Assembly (NCBI RefSeq): GCF_001570885.1 | Contig: NZ_BCSN01000002.1 | Span: 51,586-115,585, forward strand | Length of the DNA: 64,000 nt | Direction of reading: 5' to 3' | DNA from: Micrococcus lylae NBRC 15355 | Lineage (GTDB): Bacteria; Actinomycetota; Actinomycetes; Actinomycetales; Micrococcaceae | In this document: positions 1-9,691 of the stretch, in pieces | How positions within the stretch are numbered: position 1 is the first letter of the stretch | How the letters are laid out: each line of letters opens with the position of its first letter | Made by a program: the position numbers and the translations under genes | Notes under the pieces: generated by a model | The model's input: only the letters and a program-made list of their open reading frames with translations | Database searches by the model: none | Told to the model about the DNA's origin: nothing

Positions 1-342
1 GGCGCCGGAGGCGGACCTGGTGATGTAGCCGCGGGCGCCGGCGCGGATGACGGCCACGACGTCCTCGGCGGCGTCGGACACGGACAGGGCGAGCAGACGC
101 CGCTCCGGGTCCCGTTCGAGGACGCGGCGGGCGACCTCCGCTCCCCCGCCGCCGGCGCCGCCGGGCAGGTGCACGTCCAGCAGCACCACGTCCGGGGCCG
201 TCTCCAGCACGACGGCCACGGCCTGGTCGACGTCCCCGGCCTCGCCGACGATCTCGACGCGGGCCGGGTCCAGGTCCGCGCGCAGGCCGGCCCGGAAGAT
301 GGCGTGATCGTCCACGATCACGGCGGTCACCGGTTCACTCAT
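1..342 (-). CDS. LuxR/NarL-family response regulator, N-terminal receiver part (cut by window edge)
   Basis: Residues 1-114 of a response regulator; the rest, including the expected LuxR-type helix-turn-helix, lies outside the window. The receiver fold is clear: the acidic pair at D11-D12, the phospho-acceptor in LLDVHLP at D56, and the SVSDAAEDV and GYITR segments that correspond to the conserved switch Ser/Thr and the C-terminal end of the domain. It should be phosphorylated by the PspC-domain histidine kinase just upstream. The ATG overlaps the kinase's expected TGA as ATGA, so the two are translationally coupled. Family placement (NarL/FixJ) is inferred from the partner being an HPK7-type kinase and from the DDH N-terminus. 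Confidence 0.88.
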   Translation of the reverse strand, partial: MSEPVTAVIVDDHAIFRAGLRADLDPARVEIVGEAGDVDQAVAVVLETAPDVVLLDVHLPGGAGGGGAEVARRVLERDPERRLLALSVSDAAEDVVAVIRAGARGYITRSASGA

Positions 343-1627
343 GCGCCCTCCTCTCGCGGGTCGGTGCCTCTGACGCCGCCCTCCGGACGGGCGACGGCCG
401 GGGCGTCGAGGTGCAGGTGGACCTCGGTGCCGCCGGCAGAGGAGCGTATGCGCACCGTTCCCCGGCCCGTTCCATCCTGCCCCGCAGGGACTCGCGGACG
501 CCGTGGCGGTCAGCTGGCAGCTGATCCGGGTCGAAGCCGGGGCCACGGTCCCGGACGAACACGTCCACGCCCTCGATCGCCCCCTGGTCGTCCTCGAGGA
601 CCTCGGCGTACACCTGGGCGTCCCCGGCGTGGCGGGCGGCGTTGGCCATGGCCTCGCGGGAGGCCGCCACGAGCGGGTCCAGCCACTCGCCCTCAGTCTC
701 GCCCACGGCGACGACCTCGATGCGGCGGCCGTGGGCGTCCTCGACCTCCCCGGCCACCCGGCGCAGCGCCTCGGAGAGCGCGTCCGGCGCCTGGGAGGGG
801 TCGTCGAAGAGGTAGGAGCGCAGCTCGCGCTCCTGGGCCCGGGCCACGCGGGCGACCGTCTCCGGGTCGGAGGCGCGGCGCTGGATCAGGGCCAGGGACT
901 GCAGCACGGAGTCGTGCAGGTGGGCGGCGATCTCCGCACGCTCGGTCTGCACGGCGAGCGCGGTGCGCTCCCGCTCCCGGCGGGCGACCAGGCCGAGCAC
1001 GAAGGGCGCCGCCACGAGGGCCAGGCCGGCGAGCAGGGCGACAGCCAGCAGCAGCCCGAGCCACAGCGTGCCCGGGCCTGCCGTGTCCACGGCGAGCGCC
1101 AGGACGGAGACGAGCACCAGGGCGGTGCCGAGGGCGATGCGCAGCCAGGTGCCGCGGCTGCGACCCGGGGATGCGGCGGTGTCCGCCTGCATCCAGGCCA
1201 CGCCGAGGCCGATCACCAGGATGCCGACCGGGGCCGCGGTCTGCCAGTCCACGTCGGCCCCCAAGGCCTGCACCACCACCAGGACGGCCACGCAGACGAC
1301 GGCGGCGCCGAGGACCGCGGGCCAGCCGACCTCGCGGACGCGGGCGAGGCCGGTCTCGAGGCGGCGGCGCAGCTCGGGGTCGTCGTCCGCCGTCCCGTCC
1401 GCTCGCTCCTGCGGGAGGAACAGCCAGAGCCAGGTGTACAGGGCCAGGCCCACGCCGCCGGTCAGGGCCAGGACCACCATGCCCAGGCGCACCCAGGCCA
1501 CGGGCAGCTCGAGGTGCCGGGCCAGGCCTGCGCAGACACCGGCCACGGGGTGGTCGCCGTGGTGCCGCAGCAGCGGCGGGCGCACACGCGGCGCGGGGCC
1601 GCCCTGCGGCGGGGTGGGGTGCTGCAT
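335..1627 (-). CDS. PspC-domain sensor histidine kinase (NarX/HPK7 type), apparent C-terminal frameshift
   Basis: About 430 aa as read. A PspC domain occupies residues 20-75, then come about four further membrane segments (105-215), a HisKA_3 dimerisation helix with LHDSVLQS (phospho-acceptor probably H238), and an HATPase domain with the N-box near residue 325 and DRGPGFDP. After the second G-box (RGRMERAG, about residue 389) the open frame turns into non-family sequence. One extra G in the CCCC run (plus-strand 460-463) restores TVRIRSSAGGTEVHLHLDAP, the normal HATPase ending, and moves the stop to 339-341, giving a perfect ATGA overlap with the regulator. It is either a true frameshift or a sequencing error. 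ATG at 1627 was chosen because upstream codons lie in the divergent promoter gap. It likely senses envelope stress. Confidence 0.85.
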   Translation of the reverse strand: MQHPTPPQGGPAPRVRPPLLRHHGDHPVAGVCAGLARHLELPVAWVRLGMVVLALTGGVGLALYTWLWLFLPQERADGTADDDPELRRRLETGLARVREVGWPAVLGAAVVCVAVLVVVQALGADVDWQTAAPVGILVIGLGVAWMQADTAASPGRSRGTWLRIALGTALVLVSVLALAVDTAGPGTLWLGLLLAVALLAGLALVAAPFVLGLVARRERERTALAVQTERAEIAAHLHDSVLQSLALIQRRASDPETVARVARAQERELRSYLFDDPSQAPDALSEALRRVAGEVEDAHGRRIEVVAVGETEGEWLDPLVAASREAMANAARHAGDAQVYAEVLEDDQGAIEGVDVFVRDRGPGFDPDQLPADRHGVRESLRGRMERAGERCAYAPLPAAPRSTCTSTPRPSPVRRAASEAPTRERRAHE

Positions 1628-1724
1628 GCCCCCATCCTGCCCGCTGGGCCCCGGAGCGCACATCCGGGACGGGTTCCGGGATTCCCCGGATGTGTCCGAC
1701 CCCGCCCCGCGGGAGGATGGAGCC

Positions 1725-2855
1725 ATGTCCTCCCACCAGCACTTCCACGCCGATCCGACCGCAGACCCGTCCGCCGCAGGCGCGGGCGCCGACACCGGCC
1801 CCGCCGACGGCCTGGCCGCCCTGCCCTCCTGGCTGCGCGGCCCGGTGCGCTCCTGGGGCGTGAGCCGGTCCGAGGAGTCCTGGGTCTCCGGCGCCCTCGG
1901 CGGCGTCGCGGCCCGGTACGGTCTGGACCCGCTGCTGGTGCGCGGCGTCTTCGCGGCCGTCTGCCTGCTCTCGGCCGGCCTGGCGCTGCTGGCGTATGCC
2001 GTGGCGTGGACGGTGCTGCCGGGACCGGACGGACGTGTGCTCTGGGCACAGCTGCGCCGCGGCGACTTCTCCGGCTCGGGCGTGGGCGTGGCCGTGGTGG
2101 GCGGCGTCGGCCTGGTGTCCCTGGTCTCCGGTGCCGGCCTCACGGCCACGCTCGTCTTCAGCGGTGGCCTGGCGGGGCTGACGGTCCTGGCCGGCACGGC
2201 GCTGCTCGTCTGGTGGCTCCTCACCCGCGGCCGGGAGCCGAAGGCGCTCGGCGCGTCCGAACGTCAGCGCTTCACCGGCCGCGACGGCCGTCCCTCGGCA
2301 GGGTTCCGGGCGGCGGACGCCGCAGGCGCGCCGTCCTCCCCCAGCTGGTACATGGACGCCCGCCGCCGGTCTGGGCAGGAGGAGTCCGCCCCGGACGAGG
2401 CCGGCTTCCGCTCCTCGTGGATCGACCCGGAGACCGGCCAGTGGCGGGACCGCCCGCACTCCCGCGATCTGCGCGCCGCCGAACGCGTCGCCGAGATGGA
2501 GCGCCAGGCCGCCGCGGAGCGTGCCTCCGCCGGCCGCGGCGCAGCGGCCGCCCGTGCCGAGCGTCCGGCGCTGGGCGCGATCGCCCAGACCGTGACGCTC
2601 GTGGCCGCCGGCGTCGTCTGCCTGGCCGCGCTGGTCGGCTCCGTGGTGTTCGGCTTCTCCGGCGTCGGCACGGTGCTCGGGCCGGCCGGTGCCACGATCG
2701 TCGGCGGCGCCGCCGCCCTCGTGGTCCTCGCCCCGGTGCTGCTGCTCGCCGCCCTGCGCGGACGCCGCGGCGGCCTCGTGTCCGCCGCCAGCGTCTTCGC
2801 CGTCGGCATGGTCGTCATCGGCGTCGTCGCCAACCTGAGCATCGTCCTGCCCTGA
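1725..2855 (+). CDS. PspC-domain membrane protein
   Basis: 376 aa. After a disordered N-terminus of about 40 residues there is a PspC domain (about 48-108: SGALGGVAARYGLDPLLVRG followed by a hydrophobic helix ending WTVLPGP). Two more hydrophobic segments follow (about 120-170), then a long charged, Ala/Arg-rich cytoplasmic stretch (about 180-280, probably part coiled coil) and a final pair of membrane segments (about 285-376). It is transcribed divergently from the PspC-domain kinase with a 97-bp gap, an arrangement that suggests a shared regulator and a common envelope-stress role. No catalytic motif is visible. The start at 1725 follows a GGAGGATGGAGCC ribosome-binding region. Confidence 0.85.
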   Translation: MSSHQHFHADPTADPSAAGAGADTGPADGLAALPSWLRGPVRSWGVSRSEESWVSGALGGVAARYGLDPLLVRGVFAAVCLLSAGLALLAYAVAWTVLPGPDGRVLWAQLRRGDFSGSGVGVAVVGGVGLVSLVSGAGLTATLVFSGGLAGLTVLAGTALLVWWLLTRGREPKALGASERQRFTGRDGRPSAGFRAADAAGAPSSPSWYMDARRRSGQEESAPDEAGFRSSWIDPETGQWRDRPHSRDLRAAERVAEMERQAAAERASAGRGAAAARAERPALGAIAQTVTLVAAGVVCLAALVGSVVFGFSGVGTVLGPAGATIVGGAAALVVLAPVLLLAALRGRRGGLVSAASVFAVGMVVIGVVANLSIVLP

Positions 2856-2912
2856 CCGGTCCGCCGGCCACCCGGTGCCAGCGCTCTCATCTCCGGCACC
2901 GCCGGTGGACCG

Positions 2913-2941
2913 CTGACAGCACCCGGCACGGCGTCGATAGT
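2913..2941 (+). promoter_or_regulatory. Candidate sigma-70-type promoter for pfkA
   Basis: CTGACA at 2913-2918 and GATAGT at 2936-2941 are separated by 17 bp, the standard spacing for the housekeeping sigma factor. The resulting leader is about 90 nt and contains an 8-bp inverted repeat (GCCGCAGG at 2947-2954 with CCTGCGGC at 2988-2995) enclosing a second GC-rich stem. Whether the leader is regulatory is unknown. Confidence 0.5.
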
Positions 2942-3036
2942 CTGGAGCCGCAGGCCGCGGATCCCCTCCGCAGGGGGCGCCGCCGGACCTGCGGCTTCCG
3001 TCATGTCCCCCTTCCTGCCGTCGAAAGGACTCCTCC

Positions 3037-4068
<1,032 letters not shown>

Positions 4069-4076
4069 GCGGGACC

Positions 4077-4922
4077 ATGGCACTGCAGGAGCACACCCTC
4101 GCCCTGGTCGGCCTCGCCTGGGCCCGTGCGCTCGGGCTTCCTGACGACGGGCTCGGCACCCTGGGCGCCTCGCCCGCCACCGGTGCGGCCTCGCCAGGCC
4201 CGGCCTCGGGCGTCCCGTCCGCCGCCCCCTCGGCACGGGCGGCGGGGGCGCCGGGCTGCGCCCGGCGCGTGGAGGTCGTCCTCGACGACGGGGCCGTGCT
4301 GCCCGGCCAGGGCGAGCGCGTGGCGACCGTCCTCCGCCTGGGCGAGGCGGCCGTCGTCGTCGGCCCGCAGTGGTTCGTGACGGCCTGCCGGGACCTGGAC
4401 GACGAGGTGCTGGCGCTCGAGTCCACCCTGCTGCGGATCGGCGCGGCGCACGGGGTGCGTTCGTGCGGCGAGCACACCCTCTACTACGCGGACGAGGCGC
4501 CGGAGGTGGACCCCGCGCAGTCGATCGCGGTGTCCTTCGACTCCGCCCACGCTCTGGAGGTCGGGGCGCTCTGCCCTGCCGACGACGTCACGGCCGCCGC
4601 GCTGCCGCAGTGGGACCACACGGCCGCCCTCGTCCCGGTCGTCGAGGACGGCCGGAGCGGCGGTGCGGCCTGCGCGGCCGCCGGCTACGACGTGTTCTCC
4701 GGGATCGTGGCGCGCCTGGGCGTGCTCACCGTGCCGCACCTGCGCGGCAGGGGGCTGGGCACCTATGCCGCCGCGTCGGCGATGGAGTCGGCCTGGCTGG
4801 ACGGGCTGGTGCCCTCGGCGCGGGTGCCGGAGGGACACACCATGGCCCACCACATCGCCGTGGCGGTGGGCATGGAGCCGCTGGGGACGCAGACGTCCGT
4901 CACCTGGGGGCCGGGCGCCTGA
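4077..4922 (+). CDS. GNAT-family N-acetyltransferase-like protein
   Basis: 281 aa. Only the C-terminal third looks like a known fold: LGVLTVPHLRGRGLGTYAAASAM (about residues 215-237) is the GNAT motif A, with the R-G-R-G-L-G loop that grips the acetyl-CoA pyrophosphate, followed by a helix and a terminal segment. The N-terminal part has a low-complexity Ala/Pro stretch (about 20-60) and is not recognisable. It follows pfkA by 8 nt on the same strand, so it may be co-transcribed, and converges on ygfZ. A long open frame on the opposite strand (4035-4967) has no domain and is a shadow. Substrate unknown. Confidence 0.72.
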   Translation: MALQEHTLALVGLAWARALGLPDDGLGTLGASPATGAASPGPASGVPSAAPSARAAGAPGCARRVEVVLDDGAVLPGQGERVATVLRLGEAAVVVGPQWFVTACRDLDDEVLALESTLLRIGAAHGVRSCGEHTLYYADEAPEVDPAQSIAVSFDSAHALEVGALCPADDVTAAALPQWDHTAALVPVVEDGRSGGAACAAAGYDVFSGIVARLGVLTVPHLRGRGLGTYAAASAMESAWLDGLVPSARVPEGHTMAHHIAVAVGMEPLGTQTSVTWGPGA

Positions 4923-4990
4923 CGCGCGGGGCCTGAGCCTGTGGTCGGCGCGGCACAGCCGGAACACCGTGCCGGCCTCACGGCCTGCGG

Positions 4991-6160
4991 TCAGCGGCGG
5001 CGCACGTCAGGACGGCCGACGACCTGCCCGGCGTCCGGGGCCACGAGGACCTCCTGCGACGCGGCGACGTGCCCGGCGCCGCCCTCGGAGTCGTCGCGGA
5101 CGATCAGCTGGGCGTCCACCGGAACCGAGCGCTTCACCAGGGCCAGGCCGAGGTGGCCGGCCTCGTGGTGCTGGCCCACGGAGGTCAGCACGCCCACCGG
5201 GCGGGCGGCGGCGCGGGCCTCCTCGGTGTCCGGCTCGGGCCGCACGATCACCGGCGCCCCGGGGGCCGGGAAGGCATGGCCGGAGCCGTCCATCAGCAGC
5301 TGCACGAGACGGCGCGGCGGACGCCCGAGGTTGTGCACCCGGGCAATGGTCTCCTGACCGCGGTAGCACCCCTTCTCCAGGTGCACGGCCGTGCGCAGCA
5401 GGTCCAGCTCGTGCGGCAGCGCCTTGGCGTCCGCGTCCACGGACGGGCGGGGGCGGCCTGCGGCGATGCGCAGGGCCTCGGCGGCCGACGTGCCGGCCAG
5501 GGACCAGCCTGCCAGCTCCCCCTCGCCGAGGCGGGCGGCGGTGGCGAGGAGGTCGTCCCGGGTCACGAGGTACTCGCGCCAGGACCAGTCCTCGCCGGGA
5601 TGGTCGGGGCCGGAGTAGGCCCAGCCGCCCGGGGCGACCTCAGGCCAGGGGTCGATCCACACGGTGCGGTCCTCCCAGCCCGGAACGGCCGCGGTGGCGC
5701 CCACGACGGCGACGGTGCCGGTGTGGCGGCGCAGCGTGACCTCGTGGGCGAAGCGCATGCGCGTCAGCCAGTCCAGCAGCGCCTGCTCGTCCGCCCTGTC
5801 CAGGATGAGCCAGCAGGCGGCGCCGTCCTCGAGCAGGTGGACGCCGTGCTCGATGCGGCCGTTGGCATCCAGGAAGAGGGCCTCCGTGCTGGTGCCGGGC
5901 CGCGCCTGGGACAGGTGCTGGGTGGTCAGGGTGTGCAGCCACTCCAGCCGGTCGGGCCCGGAGACGGACAGGACGGCGCGGTGGGACAGGTCCACCAGTG
6001 CCCTGCCGCGGTCCAGCGCGCGCTGTTCGCGCAGCGGGGCGCCGTAGTGCGCGGCGACGCCGGCGTCGGGCCCCTCGCCCTCGACGGCACCGGTGGCGGG
6101 GCCCTCCGCCGCGGACAGCGGGGGCTGCAGGAGCGGGCTGCGATACGCGGGGGCGGACAT
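4991..6160 (-). CDS. ygfZ: Folate-binding protein YgfZ (iron-sulfur cluster repair/assembly, GcvT-like)
   Basis: 389 aa. YgfZ proteins are relatives of the glycine-cleavage T protein that bind folate and help maintain certain Fe-S enzymes. The signature KGCYRGQET is present at 263-271, with the reactive cysteine at C265. The N-terminal folate-binding portion (LVDLSHRAVLSVSGPDRLEWLHTL, about 56-78) and the C-terminal barrel (about 280-380) are in the expected order. It is the second gene of a two-gene unit: its ATG shares one base with the stop of the nitrobindin-like gene (TGATG), so translation is coupled. The same pairing is common in actinobacteria. Confidence 0.92.
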   Translation of the reverse strand: MSAPAYRSPLLQPPLSAAEGPATGAVEGEGPDAGVAAHYGAPLREQRALDRGRALVDLSHRAVLSVSGPDRLEWLHTLTTQHLSQARPGTSTEALFLDANGRIEHGVHLLEDGAACWLILDRADEQALLDWLTRMRFAHEVTLRRHTGTVAVVGATAAVPGWEDRTVWIDPWPEVAPGGWAYSGPDHPGEDWSWREYLVTRDDLLATAARLGEGELAGWSLAGTSAAEALRIAAGRPRPSVDADAKALPHELDLLRTAVHLEKGCYRGQETIARVHNLGRPPRRLVQLLMDGSGHAFPAPGAPVIVRPEPDTEEARAAARPVGVLTSVGQHHEAGHLGLALVKRSVPVDAQLIVRDDSEGGAGHVAASQEVLVAPDAGQVVGRPDVRRR

Positions 6161-6807
6161 CAGCGTGGACGCTTCGCGTGCGGGGACAGGCGACCCTCGG
6201 AGCGGTCCGGCATGCGGTCGAGGATCGCGGAGGCGTGGGCCTCGAGGTCGTGCTCCTCGGCGGCCGCGGTGTCCCAGCGCCAGAAGAGCTGGTTGTTCAC
6301 GAGGCCCGCCATGCGGGTGGCGCGGTGGTAGTCGCCGGCGGCCGAGCCGCGCAGCACCGCGTCCGTGGCGAGCTGCAGCTGCGGGCCCTTGATGCGGCCG
6401 TAGTACAGCTCGGACATGGAGCCGGGGTGCGTGATGGTGGCGGTCAGGCCGAAGGCCTCGTCCTCGCCGCGCAGGGACTCGACGTCCTCGGCGGAACGGT
6501 AGGCGGGGACCACGTCGGCCGGGACCATGCCGGGGCCGACGTCTCCGTCGCGGCGGGGGCGGTCCACCTGCCAGAACCCGGACTCGACGGTCAGCGGGCG
6601 CAGCAGGGTGCCGTCCTCCTCGCAGATCCAGGACTCGGCGCGGTACTCCAAGAACGGCAGGCCGTACTCCGTGAAGTCGACGCGCTGGTAGAAGATCTCG
6701 GTCCCCTCGGCGCCGTCGCCGAGGCGCCCCTGCCCCTCCCAGGAGCCGATGAGCCAGGAGAGCGGAGCGAGTTCGGGGGTGAGGTCGTACGGGAGCTCGG
6801 TGGCCAT
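6160..6807 (-). CDS. Nitrobindin-like FABP-family heme protein (DUF1794)
   Basis: 215 aa. Begins PYDLTPELAPLSWLIGSWEGQG; the GSWEGQG element (about 21-27) is the GxWxGxG signature of the nitrobindin/FABP-like beta-barrel, and the family's other conserved patches appear as YQRVDF, VESGFWQV and the DYHRATRMAGLV stretch. Members in Mycobacterium and plants bind heme and isomerise peroxynitrite to nitrate; the heme-ligating histidine would be in the C-terminal third. The length is typical. It is the first gene of a coupled pair with ygfZ, so a role beside Fe-S cluster upkeep under nitrosative stress is plausible, but this link is inference. Confidence 0.86.
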   Translation of the reverse strand: MATELPYDLTPELAPLSWLIGSWEGQGRLGDGAEGTEIFYQRVDFTEYGLPFLEYRAESWICEEDGTLLRPLTVESGFWQVDRPRRDGDVGPGMVPADVVPAYRSAEDVESLRGEDEAFGLTATITHPGSMSELYYGRIKGPQLQLATDAVLRGSAAGDYHRATRMAGLVNNQLFWRWDTAAAEEHDLEAHASAILDRMPDRSEGRLSPHAKRPR

Positions 6808-6866
6808 GGAGACGTCGGTCTCGCGTTCAGGTCACCGTGCGGCCGGATCCCGGCCGCACGGGGACC

Positions 6867-6983
6867 TCAGCGCTGGCCCTTGAAGAGGCCGCCGATGACC
6901 AGGGCGGCCACGCCGGCCATGCCCAGGGAGGCGAGGCCCACCAGGCCCAGGAAGAAGATCTCGAGTGCAAGAAGGTTGTCCAT
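6867..6983 (-). CDS. Small single-span membrane protein, 38 aa
   Basis: A 38-residue peptide starting MDNLLALEIF, with one continuous hydrophobic segment (about residues 4-31) and a basic C-terminus FKGQR, which predicts one membrane helix with the end in the cytoplasm. No ribosome-binding site is obvious: the sequence before the ATG reads CTAGACTGGCCGCC, so a TAGACT hexamer ends 8 nt upstream and a leaderless start is likely. No family is recognised. It sits between the nitrobindin gene and a larger membrane protein, all on the same strand. Confidence 0.62.
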   Translation of the reverse strand: MDNLLALEIFFLGLVGLASLGMAGVAALVIGGLFKGQR

Positions 6984-7015
6984 GGCGGCCAGTCTAGCCG
7001 CCCTCGTCGCCTCGA

Positions 7016-7828
7016 TCAGCCCAGGAGCGCGAGGATGACGTGGCCGATGACGCCGGCAGCGCCGACGGGTGCCATCGCCAGGGCGAAGCCGGGCCGCCGC
7101 GGACGCAGGGTGGTGGCCACGGGACGGTCCTCGGGACGCGGCTTCGCAGACGGCGCGGTGGCCGCGGTGAGCGCGACCAGGGTGCTGGAGGCCAGTGCCG
7201 CGACGGCCGCGATCGCAAGCTTGCGCGGCTCGGCGTCCAGGACCAGGCCCGACGCCACGGCGATCAGCACGGACAGCGGGATGAGCACGGCCGCCAGGGT
7301 GCCCGGACGGCCCTGCATCCAGGGTGTCAGGCCGAGCAGGGACACCAGGGCGACGGTGGCGCCGATGCTGAGCAGCAGGATGGGGGCGAGCGGCATGGCG
7401 TTCCACTGGGCCAGCGCGGCCCAGCCGGAGGTCATCACCACGATCATAACGCCGCCCATGGTGGCCACGGTGGACTCGAGGCGCAGCGGCCGTCCGGTCC
7501 CGCGGAAGAGCTGGACCATGAACGCCGCGATCACGCCCCAGCCCGCCACGACGGCCATCGGCTGGAAGAGGCCGAGCGCGCCCTTCTCCGGCTCGCCGAG
7601 GCCGACGTGGCCCCAGAGCAGGGTGAGGCCCAGGCTCACGAGGCCGACGACCGCCAAGGTGACGGACAGGGAGATCCGGGCCGGGGACCCGAGCTGACGG
7701 GGCCATCCCCAGGCGATCACGAGGATCACCACGACGGCGACGGCGGAGACCGCGAGGGGTCCCACGAACGCGGCCGCGCTGAGCACGACCGCCGCGAGGG
7801 CGGCGGCCAGGGCCATCGACAGTCTCAT
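7016..7828 (-). CDS. Polytopic membrane protein of unknown function
   Basis: 270 aa from ATG 7828, chosen because GGGGG lies 5 nt before it; an ATG four codons earlier (7840) is possible. About eight hydrophobic helices can be counted (near residues 5-20, 22-40, 50-68, 84-104, 118-135, 145-163, 172-190 and 195-215), then a Pro/Arg-rich loop and a last helix at the C-terminus. No signature motif is visible. It is oriented away from glnR, which starts 155 bp away on the other strand. Confidence 0.75.
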   Translation of the reverse strand: MRLSMALAAALAAVVLSAAAFVGPLAVSAVAVVVILVIAWGWPRQLGSPARISLSVTLAVVGLVSLGLTLLWGHVGLGEPEKGALGLFQPMAVVAGWGVIAAFMVQLFRGTGRPLRLESTVATMGGVMIVVMTSGWAALAQWNAMPLAPILLLSIGATVALVSLLGLTPWMQGRPGTLAAVLIPLSVLIAVASGLVLDAEPRKLAIAAVAALASSTLVALTAATAPSAKPRPEDRPVATTLRPRRPGFALAMAPVGAAGVIGHVILALLG

Positions 7829-7982
7829 CACAGCCCCCATCCTGCCAGGTCGCGGGGCCACCGCCGAGCGTCACGCCAGTGGACACGGTGGGCACCGCCG
7901 CTGCGGGCGGACGTACAGTGTCACCGGACATTCGGCATGCGGTGTCCGCGAACCGGTGTCCAGGAGCGAAGGGAGTGCGGCC

Positions 7983-8657
7983 GTGACGCATGTGGTGCTG
8001 CTCACCGATGCGGAAGACGGACTCGGCGACCTCACCGAGCACCTGGACCTGCTCGGCCACACCGTCACCGCGCGTCCCCGCCGCGCCTCGGCCGCCGCAG
8101 GCGTCCCCGCGGCGGACGCCGTCTTCGTGGACGCCCGTACGGACCTGTCCGGCGCCCGCACCGTCTGCACGGACCTCGCGGCGCTGGCCGCCCACCTGCC
8201 CGTGGTGGCCGTGTTCCACGACGCCGGCCTGAGCGCCGTCTCCGCCCGCTGGCAGGTCGCCGACATCCTGCTCACCACCGCCGGCCCGGCGGAGGTGGAG
8301 GCACGCCTGCGCCTGGCCACCGCGCGCAGCGGGCCGCAGGGAGGGCACGAGCCGGACGAGATCCGCGCCGCGGACCTGGTGGTGGACGCCGCCGGCTACA
8401 CCGCCCGCGTCCACGGGCAGCCGCTGAACCTCACCTACAAGGAGTTCGAGCTGCTGAAGTTCCTGGCCCAGCATCCGGGCCGCGTCTTCAGCCGCGAGCA
8501 GCTGCTGCAGGAGGTCTGGGGCTACGACTACTTCGGCGGTACCCGCACCGTGGACGTGCACGTCCGCCGCCTGCGCGCCAAGCTCGGCCCGGACCACGAG
8601 CAACTGATCAGCACGGTGCGCAACGTCGGCTACCGCTTCGACGCCCGCACCGCCTGA
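7983..8657 (+). CDS. glnR: GlnR, orphan OmpR/PhoB-type regulator of nitrogen metabolism
   Basis: 224 aa from GTG 7983, preceded by AAGGGAG. The C-terminal winged helix (about 125-220) carries LTYKEFELLKFLAQHPGRVF, WGYDYFGGTRTVDVHVRR and RNVGYRF, which I recognise as almost residue-for-residue the actinobacterial GlnR DNA-binding domain. The N-terminal receiver-like domain is degenerate (VFVDARTDL, TTAGPAEVEARLRLAT), as in Streptomyces and Mycobacterium GlnR, which act without a cognate kinase. GlnR controls glutamine synthetase, ammonium uptake and nitrate or nitrite assimilation genes. The next gene is mshD, the same neighbour as in Streptomyces. None of its nitrogen targets is in this window. 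Confidence 0.93.
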   Translation: MTHVVLLTDAEDGLGDLTEHLDLLGHTVTARPRRASAAAGVPAADAVFVDARTDLSGARTVCTDLAALAAHLPVVAVFHDAGLSAVSARWQVADILLTTAGPAEVEARLRLATARSGPQGGHEPDEIRAADLVVDAAGYTARVHGQPLNLTYKEFELLKFLAQHPGRVFSREQLLQEVWGYDYFGGTRTVDVHVRRLRAKLGPDHEQLISTVRNVGYRFDARTA

Positions 8658-8665
8658 ACCGCACG

Positions 8666-8671
8666 TAGTGT
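8666..8671 (+). promoter_or_regulatory. -10 hexamer of mshD (leaderless layout)
   Basis: TAGTGT is separated from the mshD ATG by 7 nt (GGAGGGC). The spacer could also serve as a ribosome-binding site on any transcript reading through from glnR. Confidence 0.5.
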
Positions 8672-8678
8672 GGAGGGC

Positions 8679-9596
8679 ATGACCGACCCCTCCGTGCCCG
8701 ACGTCCGTGTCCTGACCGACCCCGGCCACGTGCCCGCCGCCGCGGTGCTCGCCCTGGCCGACGCGGCCCGCGCCGCCGACGGGCATCCCCCGCTGTCCGA
8801 CCAGACCCGCGTGCACGTGCAGCGCGGCACCGCGCTGGCCGTGCTCCTGACCGGACCCGACGAGGCACCGGACGGCGCCGCCGTCCTGGCCCCCGAAGGC
8901 GAGGGCGCGGTCCTGGAGCTGGTCGTGCACCCCGACGCCCGCCGCCGCGGCGTGGCGACGGCGCTGGCCGGGGAGGCGGCCGTCGTCGTGGAGCAGAGGG
9001 GACTGCAGGAGGCGGTGAGCGTCTGGGCCCACGGGATGCTGCCGGGGGCGGCCGAGCTGGCCGCCGCCCACGGGCTGACTCCGGTGCGCGAGCTGCGCCG
9101 GATGGCCGTGGACTCGTCCGTCCTCGCTCCGCTGACCGCCCCGGAGCTGCCGGAGGGCGTGCGGCTGCGCCCCTACGTCCCCGGCACGGACGACGCCGCC
9201 TGGCTCGAGCTCAACGCCGCCGCCTTCGCGGACCATCCGGAGCAGGGCTCGCTGACGCAGGCCGACCTGGAGGACCGCCGCAGCGAGGACTGGTTCGACG
9301 CCGCCGGCTTCCTGCTGGCCGAGCGCGAGGCGGACGGCACCCTGCTCGGCTACCACTGGACCAAGGCCGAGGGCGACGGCACGGTCGGCGAGGTCTACGC
9401 CGTCGGCGTCTCCCCGGACGCGCAGGGCCTGGGCCTGGGCCGCGCACTCACCGTGGCGGGCCTGGTCCACATGCGGGACGGCGGCGCCCGGCGCGTGGAC
9501 CTCTACGTGGACGCGGACAACACCGCCGCCGTCCGCCTCTACGAGAAGCTCGGCTTCGTGCTCGACGCCGCGGACGCGCAGTACCGGCGCGTCTGA
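8679..9596 (+). CDS. mshD: Mycothiol synthase MshD (tandem GNAT acetyltransferase)
   Basis: 305 aa. Catalyses the last step of mycothiol synthesis, acetylation of Cys-GlcN-Ins with acetyl-CoA. Two GNAT domains in tandem are visible: the first around residues 30-125 with [18 protein letters not shown], the second around 150-300 with [22 protein letters not shown], ending in [21 protein letters not shown], a signature ending of the catalytic C-terminal domain. The length matches Mycobacterium and Streptomyces MshD. The start at 8679 is preferred over a GTG nine bases upstream because TAGTGT and GGAGG are correctly placed for it. The gene follows glnR. Confidence 0.94.
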   Translation: MTDPSVPDVRVLTDPGHVPAAAVLALADAARAADGHPPLSDQTRVHVQRGTALAVLLTGPDEAPDGAAVLAPEGEGAVLELVVHPDARRRGVATALAGEAAVVVEQRGLQEAVSVWAHGMLPGAAELAAAHGLTPVRELRRMAVDSSVLAPLTAPELPEGVRLRPYVPGTDDAAWLELNAAAFADHPEQGSLTQADLEDRRSEDWFDAAGFLLAEREADGTLLGYHWTKAEGDGTVGEVYAVGVSPDAQGLGLGRALTVAGLVHMRDGGARRVDLYVDADNTAAVRLYEKLGFVLDAADAQYRRV

Positions 9597-9691
9597 GCGC
9601 CTCTCGCCACTATCCTTGAGCCGACGGTTCCGTGGCCCAGGCCGTCGTAGGATTCCACGCCCGGGACCGCCCGCAGACCGAACGGAGCACC

